From Fibrobacter sp. UWH4 (GTDB taxonomy: Bacteria; Fibrobacterota; Fibrobacteria; Fibrobacterales; Fibrobacteraceae): a stretch of 64,000 bases of DNA. Where the stretch lies: positions 111,905 through 175,904 of the forward strand of contig NZ_FRAY01000006.1 of NCBI RefSeq assembly GCF_900142475.1, read 5' to 3'. Both the position numbers and the translations under genes were made by a program. Below the pieces are notes generated by a model that saw only the letters and a list, made by a program, of their open reading frames with translations, searched no databases and had not been told where the DNA came from. Numbering within the stretch: the stretch's first letter is position 1; the number at the start of each line of letters is the position of its first letter. Shown here one piece after another: positions 59,239 to 64,000 of this stretch.

Positions 59239-60654
59239 CTACTTCTTCTTGCAGGACTTCTTGCAAGCGCAAGCGGTCTTAGTGGCCTTGCAAGCCTTGC
59301 GCGGGTCACCGGCGTACACGGCAGCCTTGCCGAGTTCTTCTTCGATGCGGAGGAGGCGATTGTACTTGCAGACGCGGTCCGTACGAGAGAGAGAACCAGT
59401 CTTGATCTGGCCAGCGGCAGTACCGACGGCGAGGTCAGCAATGAAGGTGTCTTCGGTTTCGCCAGAACGGTGAGAAACGATCGGAGCATAGCCTTCAACC
59501 TGAGCACGCTTGATAGCAGCGAGGGTTTCAGAAACAGAACCGACCTGGTTCACCTTGATGAGGATAGCGTTAGCGATGCCAGCCTTGATGCCTTCGTCGA
59601 AGATGGTCGGGTTCGTGACGAACAGGTCGTCACCCACGAGGTTGATCTTGCCACCGAGCTTGTCGGTAAGAACCTTCCAACCTGCCCAGTCAGCTTCATC
59701 GAGACCGTCTTCGATGGAGAAGATGGAATACTTGTCGATGAGCTTTTCATAGAGCTTGACCATTTCAGCAGACTTGAGGGTCTTCTTGGTGCTCTTCTTG
59801 AACGTGTAAGTAACAGCCTTGGAGCCTTTCTTTTCAGAATCCTTGTCGCAGAATTCGGAAGAAGCAACGTCAAGAGCGATCTTGATGTCCTTGCCGAAAA
59901 CGTAACCAGCGTTTTCAGTAGCGGTCTTCAAAGCAGCGAGAGCCTTTTCGAGGGTCATCACGTCCTTGATTTCGTAACCAAACTTGTTCTTAGCCGGCTT
60001 GATAGCAACGCCCGGAGCAAAGCCACCTTCGTCACCAACCGTCGTATCGAAACCACCCTTCTTGAGGACAGCCTTAAGAGCGTGGAAGATTTCGGTCACC
60101 ATCTGGAGACCCTTGGAGAAAGTCTTAGCGCCAACCGGAGCGATCATGAATTCCTGGAAGTCGATCGGAGCGGAAGAGTGAGCACCACCGTTGATCACGT
60201 TGCACATCGGGCACGGGAGGGTGAGCTTTTCAGTGCCATGGAGCTTAGCAATGTACTGGTAAAGCGGAAGGCCAGCATCCTTAGCAGCAGCAACGCAAAC
60301 AGCCATGGAAACGCCGAGGATAGCGTTTGCACCGAGCGTGTTCTTGAGCATGCGGTTGCCGTCGAGTTCGATCATAGCGTCATCAACTTCAGTCTGCTTG
60401 GACGGATCCATGCCAACGATCTTCTTAGCGATCTTGGTGTTGACGTTCTTCACGGCAGTGAGAGTGCCCTTACCGCAGTAAGTCTTCTTGTCGCCGTCGC
60501 GGAGTTCGCAAGCTTCGCGTTCGCCGGTGGAAGCACCACTCGGAACAGCAGCGTGACCAACGATACCGTTGTCAAGAGTAACATCGACTTCGAGAGACGG
60601 ATTGCCACGGGAATCCAGGATCTGACGAGCCCAAACTTTAGCGATTTTAGCCAT
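59239..60654 (-). CDS. eno: Enolase with a Cys/Lys-rich C-terminal tail
   Basis: 471 residues against about 430 usual. Core motifs: [30 protein letters not shown] (flexible loop), [12 protein letters not shown] with the base Glu, [11 protein letters not shown], the catalytic Lys in [13 protein letters not shown] and [17 protein letters not shown]. It converts 2-phosphoglycerate to phosphoenolpyruvate. Extra length comes from a Lys-rich insertion ([19 protein letters not shown]) and a tail [18 protein letters not shown] that has four Cys and many Lys. Codon use is strongly biased, as for a highly expressed gene. Preceded by AGAAGG seven bases before the ATG. Confidence 0.96.
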   Translation of the reverse strand: MAKIAKVWARQILDSRGNPSLEVDVTLDNGIVGHAAVPSGASTGEREACELRDGDKKTYCGKGTLTAVKNVNTKIAKKIVGMDPSKQTEVDDAMIELDGNRMLKNTLGANAILGVSMAVCVAAAKDAGLPLYQYIAKLHGTEKLTLPCPMCNVINGGAHSSAPIDFQEFMIAPVGAKTFSKGLQMVTEIFHALKAVLKKGGFDTTVGDEGGFAPGVAIKPAKNKFGYEIKDVMTLEKALAALKTATENAGYVFGKDIKIALDVASSEFCDKDSEKKGSKAVTYTFKKSTKKTLKSAEMVKLYEKLIDKYSIFSIEDGLDEADWAGWKVLTDKLGGKINLVGDDLFVTNPTIFDEGIKAGIANAILIKVNQVGSVSETLAAIKRAQVEGYAPIVSHRSGETEDTFIADLAVGTAAGQIKTGSLSRTDRVCKYNRLLRIEEELGKAAVYAGDPRKACKATKTACACKKSCKKK

Positions 60655-60797
60655 TTTATTAACCTTCTGTTAAAGTGAAAATTTTTGTGACTTAAATATA
60701 AAAAAGCGGTCAGTAGTTGGTGGTCAGTGGTTAGAAAAATGTTGATGAAAAGGGGAACATTTTTTCGAACAGAAATTTCATTGTTACTCCGCCCAAC
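60655..60797. other. Intergenic region upstream of eno
   Basis: Part of a 305-bp stretch without genes. It includes the eno leader, a TATATT that may be its -10 element (about 60696-60701), and a short heptamer array at 60708-60736 (GGTCAGT, AGTTGGT, GGTCAGT, GGTTAGA). No gene is visible. Confidence 0.45.
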
Positions 60798-60828
60798 AAA
60801 AAAACGGCCCGGATTTTATTCCGGGTCG
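60798..60828 (-). terminator. Rho-independent terminator of the aspartokinase gene
   Basis: Minus-strand hairpin CGACCCGGA-ATAAAA-TCCGGGCCG (60805-60828) followed by TTTTTTTG. It is separated from the gene by a block of dispersed repeats. Confidence 0.85.
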
Positions 60829-60839
60829 TCTCTAATTTT

Positions 60840-60957
60840 CGGGTTTGAGATCCTTCGACTTTGGCGCTTCGCGCCTCCGCTCAAGATGACACTATAATCA
60901 TGTCACCCTAGATTCTATCGCCACTTGGTGCGGCTCCAGAATAACAGCAGCGATAGG
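60840..60957. repeat. Dispersed intergenic repeats downstream of lysC
   Basis: Two adjacent elements. One reads GATCCTTCGACT, then GCGCTTCGCGC, then CGCTCAAGATGACA (60850-60892), a REP-like palindromic type. The next starts TGTCACCCTAGATTCTATCGC and ends CAGCGATAGGG, related to the 28-bp repeat inside the TPR gene at 11038-11137. Together they lie between the aspartokinase stop and its terminator, so they are transcribed. Confidence 0.65.
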
Positions 60958-60959
60958 GC

Positions 60960-62282
60960 CTATTTCACGAATGCGCCGTAGATAGCCTTGATGGCCTTCT
61001 CGGTATCGGCTTCGTCAACACCGGTGATGATGTTGATCTGCGAAGAACCCTGGTCGATAATGCGGACGTTCACCTTGTTGTCGGCGAGAGCGGTGAAGAG
61101 CTTTGCTGCCACACCGATCTTGTTCGTCATGCCGTGACCGACAGTCGCGATGAGCGAGATGCCCGGGAACACCTTGATACGGTCGGGGCGCATCTGCTGC
61201 GTGATGTCTTCGAGGACCACGTCCTGCACGGCGTCGAGAGCCTTAGAATCCACCACGATGCTCATGGAGTCGATGGCGCTCGGGCACAGTTCGTAAGAGA
61301 GGCCTTCGCTTTCGAGCACGGCGAGCACGCGGCGGCCGAAACCGACTTCCTTGTTCATCATGGACTTTTCGATGTAGATCATCGAGAAACCCTTACGGCC
61401 GGCGACACCCGTAATCGGGAGCTTCGCTTCTTCCGGAGTGGGGCCGATGATGGTACCCGCGTCTTCGGGACGGTTCGTGTTGCGGATGTTGATAGGAATC
61501 TTCTTCGCGCGGCACGGGGCGATGGATTCGTCGTGAAGCACGCTGGCGCCGGAGTAGGCAAGTTCGCGGATTTCGCGGTAGCTCACGTATTCGATGGGCA
61601 GCGGATTTTCGACAATGCGCGGGTCAGCCATGAGCATGCCCGAGACGTCGGTCCAGTTTTCGTACTTGGCAGCATCGATGCCGTTAGCGAGAATGGCGCC
61701 CGTGATGTCGGAACCGCCACGGCTGAAGGTCTTGACTTCGCCACGGAGGTTGCTACCGTAAAAGCCCGGCAGCACGTAAAGCTGGTTTTCGTCAGACAAG
61801 GTCTTCGCGATATCTTCGTAGGTCTTCGGCGTAATACGATACTTGTCGTCGAAGGTGATCAGCGGGAAGGTGTCGACGAAGTTTGCGCCCAGGTACTTGG
61901 CCATGAGGCGTGCGCACAGGAATTCGCCACGGCTTACCAAGAAGTCGGTGCTGACGGATTCGGGGTGGTTCTTGAGCTTGTCTTCGAGGCTGTCCAAGTC
62001 TTCGGTGAGCTTGTCTTCGAGACCGAGGTCCTTGCAGATTTCGTCATAGCGCTGACGGATCAGGTTCCACGGGGTCGAAAAGTCGAGACCCTTGGAGGCG
62101 AGGTCGTAAGTGCTGTAGAGGAGGTCGGTAAGCTTTGTTTCCTTAGGATTGCGCTTGCCGGGGGCGGAAACGACGATGACCTTGCGGTTCTTGTCGGATT
62201 CAACGATGGCCTTGATCTTCTTGAACTGGCCGGCATCGGCGACAGAGCTGCCGCCGAACTTACATACGATTCTTTGACTCAT
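60960..62282 (-). CDS. lysC: Aspartokinase
   Basis: 440 residues from the ATG at 62282 (AAGGAAAAA upstream; a longer frame starts seven codons earlier). N-terminus VCKFGGSSVADAGQFKKI is the kinase signature; SRGEFLCARLMAKYLGA and SRGGSDITGAILANG bind aspartate and ATP. Two ACT domains follow from about residue 300 (ISLIATVGHGMTNKIGVAAKLFTALADNKVNVRIIDQGSS holds the second), so feedback control by lysine or threonine is likely. It opens the aspartate pathway to lysine, methionine and threonine. It stands alone with a 170-base structured leader. Confidence 0.95.
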   Translation of the reverse strand: MSQRIVCKFGGSSVADAGQFKKIKAIVESDKNRKVIVVSAPGKRNPKETKLTDLLYSTYDLASKGLDFSTPWNLIRQRYDEICKDLGLEDKLTEDLDSLEDKLKNHPESVSTDFLVSRGEFLCARLMAKYLGANFVDTFPLITFDDKYRITPKTYEDIAKTLSDENQLYVLPGFYGSNLRGEVKTFSRGGSDITGAILANGIDAAKYENWTDVSGMLMADPRIVENPLPIEYVSYREIRELAYSGASVLHDESIAPCRAKKIPINIRNTNRPEDAGTIIGPTPEEAKLPITGVAGRKGFSMIYIEKSMMNKEVGFGRRVLAVLESEGLSYELCPSAIDSMSIVVDSKALDAVQDVVLEDITQQMRPDRIKVFPGISLIATVGHGMTNKIGVAAKLFTALADNKVNVRIIDQGSSQINIITGVDEADTEKAIKAIYGAFVK

Positions 62283-62460
62283 TTTTTCCTTTCGGGCCAC
62301 CAAACCTCTCGGCTTCGAGCGCAGTCTCTTTCCTCGCGACCGTCGTGCCCAAGCCTACCCATCTGGCCAGCCACTTTGGTTCTGGGCGACCTTGCGGTCG
62401 CCACTCTGTGTCTATGTCTGCGACGGCATTTTACCGTTGCGCGGGCTCATATATAGAAAT
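62283..62460 (-). promoter_or_regulatory. Structured 5' leader of the aspartokinase gene
   Basis: Minus strand. A perfect 7-bp hairpin with a GCAA tetraloop (GGCGACC-GCAA-GGTCGCC, 62385-62402) lies inside longer-range pairings: GCCGTCG (62421-62427) with CGACGGT (62339-62345), ACCAAA (62375-62380) with TTTGGT (62299-62304), and a CTCG-AAGC-CGAG hairpin (62308-62319). A TTGACA at 62484-62489 may be the -35 box. It does not match the lysine or SAM riboswitch consensus as I know them. Confidence 0.45.
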
Positions 62461-62556
62461 TTTAACAACTTATGGCAAGGTTTTGTCAATTTTCACCTCC
62501 CATAAACTATATTATCCAATGTAAAACAAATTAACGTTCCCGTAAAAGGATAAAAC

Positions 62557-63672
62557 ATGAAACACCTCCTAATCACCGCAACGGCATCCGCAATGCTCCT
62601 GGCCGCCTGCGGAGACGATTCTTCCACTAACGCATCCGGCAACACATTAACCCGGACAGCCTCCCTCTTCGTAGACGAGGAACATCAACTAATTGTAATC
62701 ACTCCTGATCCCTATTACGAGAACGAATGCGTAGTAGAGGGAGAAGCATTAACCTGGAAAAACGTTCAGCAGCGAATCAGAGCCGATTCCATGAAATACG
62801 AGTTCCACGGAGATACCCTATTGTTCTACAATATCGACGATGGCGATACAAGCCATTACGGCGAAATGTGGGTTGGCGGTACCGCCGGAAAAATCTACGG
62901 AACCTGGACATATACACATTGTGAATACCATAATACTGAAAATGACACCAGATGCAACGATTCAAAGTATCACAAAATAACCTATAATATATCTAGCGGG
63001 AAGGTGACCGGAACCCAGGAAATTTACTTTGACCAATACCTTTCAGATATAAACAATTCCGATTTTACGAAATCCAACTTTGTTTTGGAATTGTATAAAG
63101 CATTGAGTGGAAAGGATTATACCGATACCTGGGTGCCAGACATCTTTGATGTATATGGCGAAAATGACCAGGATATCGAATATTACAATAAAACCATCGC
63201 AGATAACGGAGTGAACATTATCGCAAGCACAAAGCGTCAGCAAACCTTTACTATTGGCGATAAAACATTCACGGTCGATATAAAGAAAGTGGACCTGTCG
63301 TTGGACGGTTATCAAGAAAATCGCGACATCAGTATCGACGTGACCGATGGCGTTACGACCTGCAATGCAACCTACATCAAAAAGGCCCTGAACGCGGAAC
63401 TCTGCAAAACTGAAAATGCCGCGCTCCTTGACGAAGATGACTACGACCATATGACGGACAACAATGGCAATGAATATATCTACGTCGATCGAATCAGAAT
63501 GTACAACGAAGATGAATTCGACATGTGCCTCAAGGGCATTGCCGTGCAATCAACAGAAAATGATGTAGACGAATCGGCAATCGTACTCTATAAGAAGACC
63601 TCTGCGCACGAGCGTGGTTATGAAGCCCGCTTCGAAAAACTTCTCCGCAAGTGGGCGAAGTACTCGAAATAG
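62557..63672 (+). CDS. Lipoprotein of unknown function
   Basis: 371 residues. Lipobox MLLAAC (Cys18) followed by GDDSSTNASGN, a typical Fibrobacter lipoprotein start. The body is rich in Asp, Tyr and Thr and probably beta-stranded (FHGDTLLFYNIDDGDTSHYGEMWVGG, GKIYGTWTYTHCEYHN), with a basic C-terminal helix (YEARFEKLLRKWAKYSK). No family recognised. AAAGGA stands seven bases before the ATG; a TTGTCA/TATATT pair (62483-62513, 19-bp spacing) may be the promoter. It runs towards the convergent 5S rRNA gene. Confidence 0.8.
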   Translation: MKHLLITATASAMLLAACGDDSSTNASGNTLTRTASLFVDEEHQLIVITPDPYYENECVVEGEALTWKNVQQRIRADSMKYEFHGDTLLFYNIDDGDTSHYGEMWVGGTAGKIYGTWTYTHCEYHNTENDTRCNDSKYHKITYNISSGKVTGTQEIYFDQYLSDINNSDFTKSNFVLELYKALSGKDYTDTWVPDIFDVYGENDQDIEYYNKTIADNGVNIIASTKRQQTFTIGDKTFTVDIKKVDLSLDGYQENRDISIDVTDGVTTCNATYIKKALNAELCKTENAALLDEDDYDHMTDNNGNEYIYVDRIRMYNEDEFDMCLKGIAVQSTENDVDESAIVLYKKTSAHERGYEARFEKLLRKWAKYSK

Positions 63673-63870
63673 ATTTTTAAGATAGGGAGATCCGCTCCTT
63701 GATTGCCATACGCACAAGGCATCCCTAGCGGGCGTTCCCCGGCCAGATCCGCCGGGGCGGAGGCGGGCCGGGTCGGGCTATACTCGCTGCGCTCGCCGAG
63801 CCTGTAGTCTCGGCCCTCCGGGTGACTACCCCTAACGCGGCCGCCGCGGGACGGAACGGAGCGGGGCGGG
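63673..63870. other. GC-rich spacer between the lipoprotein gene and the 5S rRNA terminator
   Basis: No gene. From about 63725 to 63870 the sequence is far richer in G and C than the rest of the window, with runs such as GGGGCGGAGGCGGGCCGGG and the hairpin-forming CTCGCTGCGCTCGCCGAG. A plus-strand terminator for the lipoprotein gene is not evident. Confidence 0.5.
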
Positions 63871-63872
63871 TA

Positions 63873-63908
63873 TAAAAAAAAGGAACCCTCCGCCTTTTTG
63901 GCGAAGGG
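63873..63908 (-). terminator. Rho-independent terminator of the rRNA operon
   Basis: Minus-strand hairpin CCCTTCGCC-AAAAA-GGCGGAGGG (63886-63908) followed by TTCC and eight T. It begins roughly ten bases after the 3' end of the 5S gene. Confidence 0.88.
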
Positions 63909-63917
63909 CCTCGAGAA

Positions 63918-64000
63918 TCCAGCGGCGACCTACTCTCCCGGGCCCGTGGGCCAGGTACCATCGGCGATGAGGGGCTTGACTTCCGTGTTCGGAAAGGGAA
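63918..64000 (-). rRNA. rrf: 5S ribosomal RNA, 3' part
   Basis: On the minus strand the window's last bases read TTCCGAACACGGAAGTCAAG, then CGCCGATGGTAC and GAGAGTAGGTCGCCGC, the conserved loop B/C and loop E/helix IV-V parts of bacterial 5S rRNA. The 5' third lies beyond the window. The 3' end is set near 63918, where the terminal helix should close; it is uncertain by a few bases. The 23S and 16S genes would lie to the right. Confidence 0.93.

Noticed and set aside
62283..62460. Lysine riboswitch upstream of lysC
   Set aside because: The conserved lysine-riboswitch core segments could not be found; kept only as a structured-leader candidate.
1..64000. Insertion sequences, integrases or prophage genes
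   Set aside because: No transposase, integrase or phage structural gene is recognisable. Only short non-coding repeats suggest mobility.

Overview
The window looks like Fibrobacter (phylum Fibrobacterota), a gut anaerobe that degrades cellulose. The signs are two lipoproteins with the Fibrobacter major paralogous (FISUMP) domain, a TIGR02147-type protein, many lipoproteins with Ser-rich linkers after the lipobox Cys, a GH9 endoglucanase, a CE2-type esterase, an expansin-like lipoprotein and a type 2 orotidine decarboxylase. This is inferred from gene content; no 16S gene is present.

Region by region. 1-7198 (minus): most of a type I-E CRISPR-Cas operon, cas3-cse1-cse2-cas6e-cas7e-cas5e, with cas5e cut by the window edge; the adaptation genes and array, if present, lie outside. 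7199-7379: divergent regulatory region with two palindromic boxes flanking a promoter. 7380-8897 (plus): a three-gene hipB-hipS-hipT (HipBST) toxin-antitoxin operon. 8898-17148 (minus): expansin lipoprotein, two Bat-like TPR proteins, a three-gene glycan cluster (GT-C transferase, flavoprotein, GtrA) and an M18 aminopeptidase. 17288-19065 (plus): MCE protein plus a helical-repeat protein. 19190-25168 (minus): a conserved protein of unknown function, then the overlapping set ispA-dxs-TrmH/SpoU methyltransferase-pyrF. 25169-25767: 600 bp without a gene, holding an element built from repeated inverted 11-mers. 25768-31352 (minus): CBM-like lipoprotein with TIGR02147 protein, small lipoprotein, diguanylate cyclase, CE2 esterase. 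31540-32013 (plus): cytochrome c. 32040-52669 (minus): helicase-associated protein, exonuclease-DinG helicase, Ig-like lipoprotein, signal peptidase I, LytTR regulator, NlpE-like, SUMF1-like and FISUMP lipoproteins, M6-like secreted protein, LolB-like protein, GH9 and a recent tandem duplication. 52960-58837 (minus): complete oligopeptide ABC transporter. 59239-62282 (minus): enolase and aspartokinase. 62557-63672 (plus): a lipoprotein. 63673-64000: GC-rich spacer, terminator and the 3' part of a 5S rRNA gene (minus).

Several short dispersed repeat families sit between genes: heptanucleotide tandem arrays (seven loci), and REP-like palindromes. In at least two places such DNA has become coding sequence: a 7 x 45 bp linker in the expansin lipoprotein, and the first 48 residues of a TPR protein. 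Other unusual points are a 14-residue repeat insertion in OppB, a degenerate zinc motif in the M6-like protein, a Cys/Lys-rich enolase tail, and HipB-type boxes next to the divergent cas operon.
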